Assembly: GCA_963693285.1 (NCBI GenBank)
Contig: OY848926.1
Location: 3,263,501 to 3,327,500, forward strand
DNA: 64,000 nt
Reading direction: 5' to 3'
DNA from: Xestospongia muta
Taxonomy: Eukaryota; Porifera; Demospongiae; Haplosclerida; Petrosiidae
Below the pieces are notes generated by a model that was given only the letters and a program-made list of their open reading frames with translations, did not search any database and had not been told where the DNA came from. Numbering within the stretch: position 1 is the first letter of the stretch; each line of letters begins with the position of its first letter. The position numbers and the translations under genes are program-made. This document shows, piece by piece, positions 16,340 through 26,925 of this stretch.

Positions 16340-19300
16340 TTAAAAGACTGTAGTGTTCACAGTAACTGGAGATACAGGATCATTAAGCAAACGTGAGCGA
16401 CGTTCCAGTGCTTCACTCAATGGAACAGCCAGAGTATCTTGCTCAGGTTGATTTGCTCTTACTCGAGCTAGTTGTTGAAGTGCATTGTCCAAGTTTCCAA
16501 CAATATGTGTTACATTAGCTCCTTCCTATAAACAACCACAAAAACAAATATTACTAATGTGACAGAAAACAGTGCATGTTTATAATACTTCTAACATAAT
16601 TCCTAAAGAAATCTCACACTAAAAAATCTGTTTATGCCTAGCACAAGCAGTGTGTCTGGGAGTCCTAAGACTGTTTTAGACCATGTGAGTATGTAATTAT
16701 TGATTATATATCATTATATACCATATTTCCTTGATTAAACACCTACTTTGAATAAACGTCAGCTTTGAATAAACACCGGGGGCAAACATAAGCACTGTGC
16801 AAATAAACACCTACCCTGAATAAACGCCAGGTCTGGGTGTGGTTGTGGGTGTGTCCTGAGACATGTATTTGCATCACCAATGTGATGCCACAGTTTACAA
16901 TTCATTTGTGAGCATTAATGATGTCTACTGACAGAGACGGTTCAAGAGAAGCACAAGTCATATGATCTCATATTCAAATTAAAAGCAGTTAAAGTAATTA
17001 GAAAGAAATCAAAGCTAAGTAGTGTAGTCTTGACTAATGATTTTACAAAGTGGATAGATAGTAAATCACGTGCAAATCTTCTAAAAGAAATAAACACCTA
17101 CCACAATTAAGCGCCTGGCTTGTTTTAATGTTGGGTGCAAAATGCTATGAAAGAAATAAACACTGAGGTGTTTAATCAAGGAAATACAGTATTTATAATT
17201 GAGTCCATTTTCACAACCTTGTATGAAACTTTTGAGAGCAGCAAATGAATTAAACAGTAATTACTGATGCACAAAGCAGCCAATGAATATTATTACTTTT
17301 ACCATGAGTCCCTTGAATTGGACATGACTGATCAAAGCTTATTAGTAGTACCCATGATTTTTACAATTATAATCTAATTATGTATAATATGATCTTTTTG
17401 GGCAGCAAAGGCCAAGTTTTCAACAATGTAAAGTAAAGTGAATTTAGTATTTAATTTACAAAACAGTCACTGACTTATAAACCATTCAGCTGATATACAA
17501 ACTGATGGTGAAAAGACAAGCATGCAATAAATAATTTAGAATTGTAATGGTTTGGCCACTTTCAAGGGCTCCAGGTCAATGCATTGCAGTCTACATTCCA
17601 TTTATCATAAAATCAAACAAGTATACTAACCAGAATAAGTTGCTTCTTAATAAGCTGAAACCGAGCTTCTCTGGCTTTTAAAACAACATACAGAGCATAG
17701 CACAACAGTCTATATAATGAAAAGCTATGAAAGAAAGCAAATATATTGTATAATATCCTCACAGTAAGAACACAATTAATGGAATAGCAAAAGTAGATGA
17801 AGAAAAGAAATCAGCAATAGCTCTTGCAGTGCAGGACCAACTACTGACAAGATCAGTAATAGATTGATACATAGTATCCTGTCCCCTACAGAGAAATAGG
17901 ATTTAATGGTTATTGTATACACACAATCATAATTTCACCTGAAAGGTCCACAAGTTGTACTAGGTTTTAACCTAAAAATAAAATGAAGTGAACTTTCAAA
18001 ATCACTAAATAACATACAATGTTACAGCATATAATACAGGAATAATTGAAGCAAAAAGGGCAAGTAGCATTAGACCCAAAAATGAAAAATTAGTTCGAGC
18101 TGATCTCTGAAACCCTTTCTTATCTGGCTCAAGATTCCACATCAGGCTGTACTTTTTGACGTAGAAAATAAAGAAAGAGGTAAGAAGAATGATCACTGGA
18201 AGAAAAGGAGAGAACAAAAATCCCATCCACAATAGTGTTTGTGTATATATGAGATCCAGAATACTCTTAGCAATGTTGAAGTTCCCTTTTTTGGCAATTT
18301 TTCTTAACTTTGTACCAACATCTTTCCATTTGATGCGTACAACAACTCGTGACATAGCACTAGAATAGATCTGAATATAAATCAATTTATTAGTCAATAT
18401 CATACTTTCGAAAAGATTCTATCAGTATGGTAGATAGCAGAGACACAAGAAGATTGGTGATACCAAGTTTATAGAACTGCTGCCCAATAAAAGTTTCCCA
18501 ACACTAAAGAAAATTACATAAATTATAACAATATGATTGTTGATATTAACTGAAGCATATACATAACTTTATAATACATAATATAAGGATATTGGAGATT
18601 AACCTCTAACCCTTAACATAAACTAAACCCCAAAATTCTAGTGTTTAGTCTGAAAAAACTGCATAAATCTTTTCAAGAACACAAAGCTATTATAAATAAT
18701 CACAGGAAGAATGTGATAAACTTACCACTGGACATGTTTCTCCGCTTACATTCGAATTATTAAAAAGAGTACCAGCCACTGTACTAAAGGAGCATGCATC
18801 ATCATCATCATCAAGAACTTGCTGTGTACATCGTGATAACACCAAATAAAGAGAACCAAGGAGGACAATCAAAGAAGACAGCCGTACCATAATAGTTCTA
18901 CACAACAAAATGAAATTTCAAGAAAATATTCATCCATTGTGTGGGAAGTATTGAGGTCTAGTTTCAAAATATATGTGTAAACATGCTTATGGTTGATCAA
19001 ATTTACATCTTCCTTTAGAAAGATGAGAGTGTTATGCTATCCATGTTAGGATTGGTGATGCAAATTTGATACCTCAATAGAGTAATTCTTACAACTCCAC
19101 TGGTTGTCTTGTACTGTTCCAAACGAGCAACAAGTTGGAAGATCAATGGTAAGACAGCATTAAGAATACTAATAACAATAGCTGAAAGGTATTCGCCTAA
19201 AAGGGGGACGTCCACTCCAGATGTACTCTATTAAAGACAAAGAAGCATATACAGGAAACAATAGATATTAATCTTACTATTTCAAATTCATAAGTAGCTG

Positions 19301-21011
19301 AAAAGTAAATAGCAGCTCCTGCTCCAGCTAATGCCAGAATAACAAATAAATTAGTCCAGAGTCGGATAAAGATAACTAGAACAAGTTTTTTGTAACTACG
19401 CTTCTTTTCTCTGGCATGTAGATCCAACAATTCCTCCTATTTAACAACAGATCATACACATAGATGTATAAGTTTTAACTATTTAAACGTGTCACAAAGA
19501 TTAACATAAATAGACTCACATGGAATTCTGTACGAATATGAGCCTGTCTCAGTTTAGCTGTCTTAGGATTAGTTATATTGAAATCCCAAGCTGTGAATAG
19601 TTTGTTGCAGAAGTTAACTTTCCTTTTAGTACCAAAGTCTACATAACTCTCATTAAAAGCTTGGCCCATCCTAAAAAAAACAACAACTCAAGGCACATAT
19701 TTATCTCAAACGACAAACAAACTTGTATATTAGAAGAAAAACTCCAAGAGCATATATTAATCCTGTCATAACCAAAAATGCCAGGGAAAAATCATATCTA
19801 CCAAGAGATGAATTGGGATACACTCCTTGAAATAGCGATGTTTCATTAAAAAATCCTGTCCCAGATATAAAGTCAAGAATGTACTGATACCACTCAGTGC
19901 GAGCCTTTATTCCTACACATGCAATGTAACTAATAGTAGTATTCAAGGTTGATTGGTGATTTGCATCGTTTGAGCTAACTTGAGTACAGGAATTGTTGAG
20001 GATCATTGATGAAACAGATAATGTTGAACCGTCCTCGCTAACAGCAATATTATTGTGATCAAAAGAGCATGACTGAATCTGAAACACTCCTTCTTCTGAA
20101 GTACATTCAGCTGGTACAGAATAGTATATGACTAAACCATTAGTACGTTCAAAAGAGCTGTTTGAGCAAGTTAAATTACCAAATGATGACTTAGGAAATA
20201 GACAAGCAGTGTTGGAGGTACGATTTAATTGGGAACCAGCCTCATAAATGAACTGAGGTATACAAATGATGCTGAACCAAAATAAGAAGATCACGACATT
20301 CATAATAAATATCCATCTCAAAAAAACGAAATAGGAGACAACTGCTGTACCAAAATGACCTTCAACCTCTTTTAAATGGCCTTTCCATAGCTCTTGGGAT
20401 AACACAACATACAGACGACTCTTGATTTTTGGCCATTTCTAGAGTGCAAATAATTATACAAGAGGTTTATACTCTACTCACTAACCACGTATCTAAGTTC
20501 ACCCCAACAGCTAGCCTTCACTCCATGTTCTGTGGGATTTGTTTTCCGACTGAAACAAAAAATAATTAAAACCTCAAAATACAACTCTACTTTGTACTCA
20601 CTGTTCAGCAACACGATGCTTCAAATATGCTGAAGATTTACGCAAGGATTTTGCACGATTCAAATCAGAAACGTTTTGTCCCTCTTCAATGCTGAGATCA
20701 CCTTCGAGATCACTCACAACAATATCTACTACAGGCTCAGATGTAGGATGTGTAGCAGCTGACTTGGCTGAGTGCAAGGACCTAGTTCTCCTAAAAGATG
20801 TGCTAGATCTACTAGGTGTTGGCAAGGAGTTCCTTGACCACAAATTTCGGTCTAAAGTGTTAGCAGATTGATCACGCGCTGCCAAAACACCTGGACGAGT
20901 ATCCAACACTTCTCTCACAAAATTTTCCAGTGTTGCTGTGTGTACTTCTTGTTCTTGCTCTGTTAACAACGAGTTTTCTGAGTTAATATCTGTCTCCGAT
21001 AAAGTAACCAT
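16340..21011 (-). CDS. Transmembrane channel-like (TMC) protein
   Basis: Multi-exon gene for a TMC family membrane protein; relatives form mechanosensitive or leak channels related to anoctamins. The N-terminus (MVTLSETDINSENSLLTEQE) is cytosolic and Ser/Arg-rich. The first membrane span follows LWKGHLKEVEGHFGTAVVSY. A long Cys/Asn-rich extracellular loop follows (about 19900-20260), with several N-x-S/T sites. The hallmark TMC-domain motif CWETFIGQQFYKLG is read at about 18460-18504. Later spans include LLWMGFLFSPFLPVIILL and NFSFLGLMLLALFASIIPV. The C-terminal tail (EGANVTHIVGNLDNALQQLA, ending VNTTVF) is encoded beyond an 1105-bp intron carrying a pogo-like element. The paralogue group was not determined. 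Confidence 0.9.
16526..17630 (-). other. Largest TMC intron, hosting repeats
   Basis: An 1105-bp intron before the last TMC exon. It holds a dispersed repeat fragment (about 16640-16700), a 469-bp inverted-repeat transposon remnant (16721-17189), and otherwise featureless AT-rich DNA. Confidence 0.65.
16721..17189 (+). mobile_element. Non-autonomous pogo-like (Tc1/mariner) element
   Basis: The terminal inverted repeats are 24 bp, CCATATTTCCTTGATTAA... at 16721-16744 and its complement at 17166-17189, with only two mismatches near the tip. Both are bordered by TA (16719-16720 and 17190-17191), fitting the TA target duplication of Tc1/mariner elements. Inside are degenerate AATAAACRCC repeats and a relic reading frame at about 16931-17015 giving KHKSYDLIFKLKAVKV, then IRKKSK, which resembles the N-terminal helix-turn-helix of pogo-like transposases. 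A FTKWIDSKSR-like segment follows further in. It is disrupted, with no full transposase. The superfamily call is an inference from the TSD and this fragment. Confidence 0.7.
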
Positions 21012-21199
21012 ATTGAGAGTATGATCGCTATTCCCGTTTCTTCCGATATTAGGACGTGCACAACAGACTTAATTCTCACTCATTGCTGAGTGTCATACTA
21101 TGATCTGTGAGGGGATGCCCCTCCCTTCACAACGGATTCCACATCAATCGGATATAATCACATTGTTAATTTTATTATGAAAATTTTTGTTTCAGTTTC

Positions 21200-21739
21200 C
21201 TACATTCCTATAATACTTTTAAATGTTTCAGGTTCAAGTATATGTCCATATTTGATGCTATAGTAAAAAACAGTATATGGATGATAAATCTCAAGTCTTT
21301 GGATTAACTTAGAAGAGGATGAGAATTGACTATCAGAATAGAGAATGATATTTTTGATTTCAGTCTCAATGTCTTGCCTTCGACCCCAAAAAGTCAAATG
21401 TGATAATCTGATTTTTTTGGAACAATGGCAATATGCCAATTCACCAAGCACACGACTAAACGAATAACTTAAACCACAAAGTACTAGAGTTGCACCAGTA
21501 GCTGCAACACATCCATACATCAGTGAACTACCACTTATAGAACCCATTGTGTACCAATATGATAGAGGTGGTATACTCAATATCATTCCTCCTACTTGAT
21601 ACATCTTCAGGCGAGATATCAATCTAAAATGTCTCATTGTTGGCCATCGGTAAAGAACTGTGAATGGCTTTTCACTAATGTTACTTGTACACCGTAGACA
21701 CCGTTTACATTTCAACGTCTTACTAAGAACAGAATACAT
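21200..21739 (-). CDS. TMEM186: TMEM186 mitochondrial membrane protein
   Basis: Intronless 179-residue protein of the TMEM186 family, a mitochondrial inner-membrane protein linked in vertebrates to complex I (MCIA) assembly. The family landmarks are a tyrosine/arginine segment ending FRLISRLKMYQVGG, two hydrophobic stretches (GGMILSIPPLSYWYTMG and LMYGCVAATGATLVLCGLSY), then SHLTFWGRRQDIE and a C-terminal YGHILEPETFKSII. The basic, Cys-rich N-terminus (MYSVLSKTLKCKRCLRC) may be a mitochondrial targeting region. It lies upstream of TMC on the same strand with 188 bp between, which must contain the TMC promoter, and is divergent from the KDEL receptor. Confidence 0.85.
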   Translation of the reverse strand: MYSVLSKTLKCKRCLRCTSNISEKPFTVLYRWPTMRHFRLISRLKMYQVGGMILSIPPLSYWYTMGSISGSSLMYGCVAATGATLVLCGLSYSFSRVLGELAYCHCSKKIRLSHLTFWGRRQDIETEIKNIILYSDSQFSSSSKLIQRLEIYHPYTVFYYSIKYGHILEPETFKSIIGM

Positions 21740-21885
21740 ACTATAAACCGTATCACATAGTTGTTCTAATAATGGGAAGGCTATGGTTTACCGAAATATT
21801 TTCGTGTCACTATTGTCTTTTGTAGTGAACAAAGGACAACGTATTCATAAGTCATCTTGAAGAGTGTAAGCAGAGGAAAGAGGAC
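21740..21885. promoter_or_regulatory. Divergent TMEM186/KDEL receptor promoter region
   Basis: 146 bp between start codons with no gene; AT-rich and without an obvious TATA box. An ATGGGCGTGTC motif lies just inside the first KDEL-receptor intron (about 21984). Confidence 0.5.
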
Positions 21886-22717
21886 ATGAACTTGTTCAGA
21901 CTTGCAGGAGACCTTTCTCATTTATTAGCTATCTTCATATTGTTAATAAAAATATGGCGGACAAGATCATGTGCAGGTACGTCATGGGCGTGTCAACCAT
22001 ACCACGTTATATGATTTCTTTGTTTCAGGAATATCTGGAAAGAGCCAAGTATTGTTTGCTCTTGTATTTACAACACGATATCTTGACCTCTTTACAACAT
22101 TCATATCTGCATACAATACTGCTATGAAAGTTATATTTATCTTAGCTACGTATGCCACACTTTATCTTATCTTCTTCAAATTCCGAGCAACATACGACTC
22201 CAACAATGATACCTTTCGTGCAGAGCTTCTTGTCATTCCTGTTGCTGGTCTTTCAGTTCTTGTGAACCACGAATTCACAGTATTGGAAGTATGTTTTTCT
22301 TGTATAAATTATATAGTTTCATCACATTTAGTTTCCGCTATCCATTTCTATTATTTTATCATTTATTATCTTAGATTTTGTGGACTTTTTCTATTTATTT
22401 GGAGTCTATGGCAATAATGCCTCAGCTATACATGATATCGAAGACTGGTGAAGCAGAAACAATCACATCACATTACCTATTTGCTCTTGGTCTTTATCGT
22501 GCTTTGTACATTGTCAACTGGGTGTGGAGGTATTATTCTGAAGGATTTTATGATTGGATTGCAATTGTAGCTGGGTGTGTACAGACATTGCTGTATTGTG
22601 ATTTCTTTTATCTTTACATCACTAAAGGTTAGCTCTTGTCTATGTGCTAATTAAAATGTGTACCTTTGTTTCTTTCTCTTAGTAATGAAAGGTAAAGAAA
22701 TGGTTTTACCGGCATAG
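21886..22717 (+). CDS. KDELR: ER lumen protein-retaining (KDEL) receptor
   Basis: Seven-span KDEL receptor (Erd2 family) that retrieves HDEL/KDEL-bearing ER proteins from the Golgi. The start [20 protein letters not shown] is canonical. After a short first intron come [20 protein letters not shown] and [15 protein letters not shown], then [39 protein letters not shown] and the tail [10 protein letters not shown] with the cytosolic lysines typical of the family. Four exons or so, with 50-80-nt introns. Almost every residue of the family core is conserved, so the call is secure; a KDELR1/2/3 assignment is not meaningful outside vertebrates. Confidence 0.97.
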
Positions 22718-22944
22718 ATATAATGCTCCGTCTGAACTTATCTCGTGGACAGTTAGGCAATTTCCTATTGTTTTTTTTTCAATTTTTGAGATATTTCGGT
22801 CAAACCTTGATGTATAATTATTATAATTATAATTTATGCAGTCATAAATGAGTAACCACTCCTCTTCCATGAATATGATTTAATACATCACATGAAACTC
22901 ACGAGAATGTGATAGCTGTGTTTTTGTCAGCAACTAGTAACAGA

Positions 22945-25536
22945 ATGGGACAAGCTAGCCCTAAATATGTATCTTGGGCTGCACAAGATGGTCGTCCAGA
23001 TGATTTGTTATATCATTTAGATCAGACAGGTCGTGAAGGCCTAAAGCCAGCTCCTGGAGCAGAGAAACGTCGAACACCACTTATGCTAGCAGCTATTAGC
23101 GGCCACACTCAATGTATTAGTATTTTATACGATGCAGGTAAGTTAAAACAGTGGCTTGAACTTGATTATGGGAATCAGTCTACAGGAATGTCTGTAATAA
23201 AATTTGCTTGCTGTATCCGTGATGGCTAGATACATACATACATACATACAGATATATATGTGTATATATTATACGTCATATGTATTAGAACATACTGACT
23301 GAAGATTAGAAACAATGCACATGAGCTGTTAGTCTCATCTTCAGACTCCCTGACATTCTGTCCATAACTCTAAATGTTAGGGAGTCTCCTTTAAATTAAT
23401 AGAAATGTATTGTATTGATTCTTAAGCTTGTTATATAAAGTGGCCAATTTTTGTCAGGCCATTAGCATGGGTATCTGAAAACACAACATAAATAATAAGG
23501 AATCAATAGTATTATACCATGAGCTAGAAGATAGACATATATACTATAGTAAAATTACACATATAATTTTTGATCCATTTGCAAGTACTACAGCTAATGA
23601 ATTATATCAGCAGTGAGAAAGTTTTGTAGCCCTCTTTCTGAATAAGTAAACCTTGTATGAACTTGGTTTGTTGATTAAATTTTAAAGTAACAAAAGTTTC
23701 ATAGTTCAAAGTTGCTATAAAATTTAAGAAATTTTGGATATAACAAATTTTTGATTTGTAGACCATTTGTCAAGAACAAGCACCTCATTCATAGGTTATG
23801 TTATTACTGTAGTATTACATAGCATTGTTTGTAGTTTATGACTAACTAACTTACAATAACACAATGAAACTCATTCTTTAAACAAGCACTATGATAGTCA
23901 CAACTCATGTTATAATAATTGATATACAATATATCATGAAGTACTGTATAGTGGGTAATTTTGGAGGGAGAAAATATTGACAAATCAATATAAAATACAC
24001 TGGCAGAAATACTTTTAGTGAATGACTTCTTCCACCTATTACCACACCTCTAATTAAAACATTGGAAGATAAAATTATACAAATAAAATGGAATTCACCA
24101 AATTTTCCTATATTTTCTCTTTCCAAAATTACCCACTATACATTAATGCTAGGATATTACTCATTAATGCTAGGATATTACTCATTAATGCTAGGATATT
24201 ACTCGTTTCCAATTCCATGTCAGTTATGTTATAATATTATTATTCATTTCTTTGATAGTTTTTAATGTGATTCCTTTCTTGTTAACTGATTTCAAGAAAG
24301 GTTTTTCCCTTTTCCCAGTATTAAAATGTTAATATGAAGTGATACAGATCTTTTCTGTATTGACTAAGTAAATGTACAAAGCCAGTAAGAAATTGTGTTA
24401 TTGACGGAGTTGGAATTACTACAGTTGGAAGAAAAATATATTTTACATATTTAGTGTTTATACTATTATTAGTATATCAGACTTTAGTATTTTATGAGCA
24501 GGTACATCCAGTGTATTATAAATAAGATGTTTTACAGAGTTTATCTTCCAAACTGTCTTGTATAATTGTTACATCAGTTTTTTACTGACTTGATAATGTC
24601 TATTTCTTTAAGTATTTGATTGTAAAATCAAAATATTTATTTTATATACTTAGGTGCCAATCTTAATGAGAGTGATGCTGATGGTTTGACTGCATTACAT
24701 CATGCTGCTTCCAATGGTCATCTGTATGCAGTTCAACTTTTACTGGAGTTGGGAGCTAACCCAGAATTAGCTACAAGGTAAGTAGATTTATGAACTATGA
24801 TTAACTTCATGATATAATTGATAGATTTGGTGTAACACCTATTCACTTAGCAACGTCAGTAGGCCATGTACCAATGCTGCAACTATTGGCTTCCAATGGT
24901 ATTTCAGTAAATATTCAAGAGTCATGGGGACAGACACCTTTGATAATAGCAACACAGCAGTCTCGATTGGGATGCATGAAAGTATTGTTGAAACATAATG
25001 CTCACATGGAATTACGTGACCATCACCATGGTAATACAGCACTTCACGTTGCTTGTACGACAAAGGATGAAGAGACTGTTCTTCTATTATTGGATGCTGG
25101 TGCAAATCCTCACAGTGTCAATAAGATAGGTTTAAGCAGTCTTGGTGTAGCAATTGAGAACAAATTCTATCGTGCTTTACCATTGCTAATAGAATTTGGT
25201 GCTTGCATGAATAATAAAGACTGGGAGATTGCTTCTGGTGGTCTACAGGTTTATATAAGAGAGTGTACAGGTATTCTGAATTTGTCACTAATAACATTAC
25301 TCTTGTATCCTTTAGCCACACCTCTCCCACTTCTCCGTCTTTGTCGTGTAGCTGTTCGACAAGGACTTGGTCCAAATCAATTAGAGGAGGGTTTAAGTAA
25401 CGTATCTAGCCCAACTAAAGATTATATTCAAGCTTTGAGAGATGATTGTTGTGCTAATGATGTAGCCAAGAAACATGCTTTGTTAGGTCGTACAATTACT
25501 GCAACTAAGACCAATAAAGCTACAACCAAATTCTGA
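22945..25536 (+). CDS. Ankyrin-repeat protein with C-terminal SOCS box (ASB-like)
   Basis: Starts MGQASPKYVSWAAQDGRPDD. About six ankyrin repeats follow, for example RRTPLMLAAISGHTQCISIL, DGLTALHHAASNGHLYAVQL, GVTPIHLATSVGHVPMLQLL and GNTALHVACTTKDEETVLLL. The C-terminus PLPLLRLCRVAVRQGLGPNQ, then SSPTKDYIQAL, resembles an elongin-binding BC box followed by a weak Cul5 box, so it is probably a substrate receptor for a Cullin-RING ligase like vertebrate ASB proteins. The substrate is unknown. The first intron is 1516 bp. A 45-nt GT-AG segment (25271-25315) is in frame and interpreted as an intron directly before the SOCS box. Convergent with ZIP13. Confidence 0.8.
23947..24140. mobile_element. 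Short TA-flanked inverted-repeat element (MITE-like)
   Basis: The ends are inverted repeats of about 30 bp: TAGTGGGTAATTTTGGAGGG... from 23949 and its complement (CCAAAATTACCCACTA) ending at 24138, with two mismatches. Both ends abut TA (23947-23948 and 24139-24140), consistent with a Tc1/mariner-type insertion. There is no internal coding capacity. The family is unknown. Confidence 0.65.
24141..24203. repeat. Three tandem copies of a 21-bp unit
   Basis: The unit CATTAATGCTAGGATATTACT is repeated exactly three times, starting at the base after the MITE target site. The identity of the copies suggests a recent expansion. Confidence 0.9.
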
Positions 25537-25700
25537 TTTATTATGTGTGTCAAAATTACTGTATATTATATTGTTATTATAAATATTAATTTCAACAGTA
25601 TTATGTCTTTGTTGTCCTGCTTCCTTTTGTTTCCTGTTTTGATTAGAAATAAAACAAAATTTGAATAATACAACAGAAATAACAGACATCACAAGAAATG

Positions 25701-26618
25701 CTATCTAAACGTCTCTGGCATAACATTACAACTTTTCCTTTCCACAATAGTCACTGCTGCCATTATCATCACTCCAAATAACAAGCTCAATATTTGCTTT
25801 AAGGTAGTATCTTCCTCCTTCATTAGTTCAGGTATGATACTAACTAGGGCAATATACAAAAAACCACCAGCAGTAAATGGTAGCATCCAGGCTGTACATT
25901 GGCCAATTTGTTCAGCTAAAAGTCCTACAGTTACACCAATAAGACCTCCTGAGGCCGTTATTAGTTGGGCTCGGGCTGCATTTGGACTTGAAAAACCAGA
26001 ACGTAATAGTATAGCAAAGTCACCTATTTCATGTGGTATTTCATGGCAAACTATTGCTAGTGTTGTCAAAAGGCCAACCAAAGGACTAGCTATGTAGCTA
26101 GCAGCAATGGCCAAACCATGAGTGAAGTTATCAGTGCAATTTGCTAGTAGATTCAAATAGCCACTGACATCTTTTTTCTGAGATTTAGTGTCATTTTTTG
26201 AAGATGATTCCTCACAGAATTTAGCTATCTTCTCCACTCCCATGAACATAAAAAGACCAACAATAACCCAAAGACCCACTTGACGCAGTTTATTCATCTG
26301 ACGATCAGGTCCCCAGGCTTCAGGCAAGAGATGTAACCATACATCTCCTAATAAACCACCTACAGCAAAACTCAGTACAATCTGCATAGAGGATGAATTC
26401 GCTTTCATCCCATCTAATTTGATCCATCGGTTTAGGATTAGAGGTAGAACACCACAGCATCCAACCAAGGTAGCACTAGTCAATGCTAGGACCCATACTA
26501 GTAGGGGAACAGTTTCTTGGCCATAATTACGTACCTTTTGAGAATGAATGTGAGTTTTGACACATGGTATAAACACCAAAAGTACTGCAACCAACAGTAA
26601 AGCTCCTTTCCTCTCCAT
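25701..26618 (-). CDS. SLC39A13: Zinc transporter ZIP13
   Basis: Intronless LIV-1-subfamily ZIP transporter, closest to ZIP13, which moves Zn2+ from Golgi or vesicles to the cytosol. A hydrophobic leader (MERKGALLLVAVLLVF) precedes a short His-containing loop. Membrane spans include LLVWVLALTSATLVGCCGVL and MQIVLSFAVGGLLGDVWLHL. The metal-binding helices are complete: DNFTHGLAIAASY in TM4 and HEIPHEIGDFAILLRSGF in TM5, the latter carrying the LIV-1 HExPHE motif. The C-terminal spans contain LPFTAGGFLYIALVSIIPEL. The start is set at the second Met (26618), which puts the signal-like segment first; an upstream in-frame Met at 26660 would add 14 residues. Confidence 0.92.
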   Translation of the reverse strand: MERKGALLLVAVLLVFIPCVKTHIHSQKVRNYGQETVPLLVWVLALTSATLVGCCGVLPLILNRWIKLDGMKANSSSMQIVLSFAVGGLLGDVWLHLLPEAWGPDRQMNKLRQVGLWVIVGLFMFMGVEKIAKFCEESSSKNDTKSQKKDVSGYLNLLANCTDNFTHGLAIAASYIASPLVGLLTTLAIVCHEIPHEIGDFAILLRSGFSSPNAARAQLITASGGLIGVTVGLLAEQIGQCTAWMLPFTAGGFLYIALVSIIPELMKEEDTTLKQILSLLFGVMIMAAVTIVERKSCNVMPETFR

Positions 26619-26925
26619 TACAAGTATATAATGAAAAGCCGCCGGCCATATGGCACACAAAATGCTTTTGTTAGAAACCTCAAGTCCGGGGCGTGGCTGG
26701 AAGTGATTGTTATTTTTATAAAAAAATAAAAGTTTTGTTTGCTCTTTAATTTATTTTTCCTAAAAAAAGAGAAGACATTGAAACAAAATGCACTATAATG
26801 AATGATTTGTTTATTCAAAATGAAACCACAAAGGAAGGTGACTACATTTACAGTTAAAAGAAGCATCCTGACATAAGCAGTAAAGAAATTGGATGTAATA
26901 CTTATAAAGACATGAGCAGACATAA
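26619..26925. promoter_or_regulatory. TELO2-ZIP13 spacer with ZIP13 promoter
   Basis: About 300 bp between the TELO2 stop and the ZIP13 start, both on the minus strand. It holds GGGGCGTGGC at 26688-26697, a copy of the CACGCCC-type motif seen near other starts, about 70 bp before the ZIP13 start codon. The rest is AT-rich with no gene. Confidence 0.5.

Larger units (their letters stand above)
23138..24653 (+). other. Large first intron of the ankyrin/SOCS gene
   Basis: A 1516-bp intron. It contains a TACA microsatellite (about 23229-23250), a 194-bp inverted-repeat element (23947-24140) immediately followed by three copies of a 21-bp repeat (24141-24203), and otherwise AT-rich DNA without a gene. 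Confidence 0.7.

Noticed and set aside
25834..26097. Plus-strand frame opposite ZIP13
   Set aside because: Shadow of the ZIP13 coding strand, which carries the HExPHE motif.
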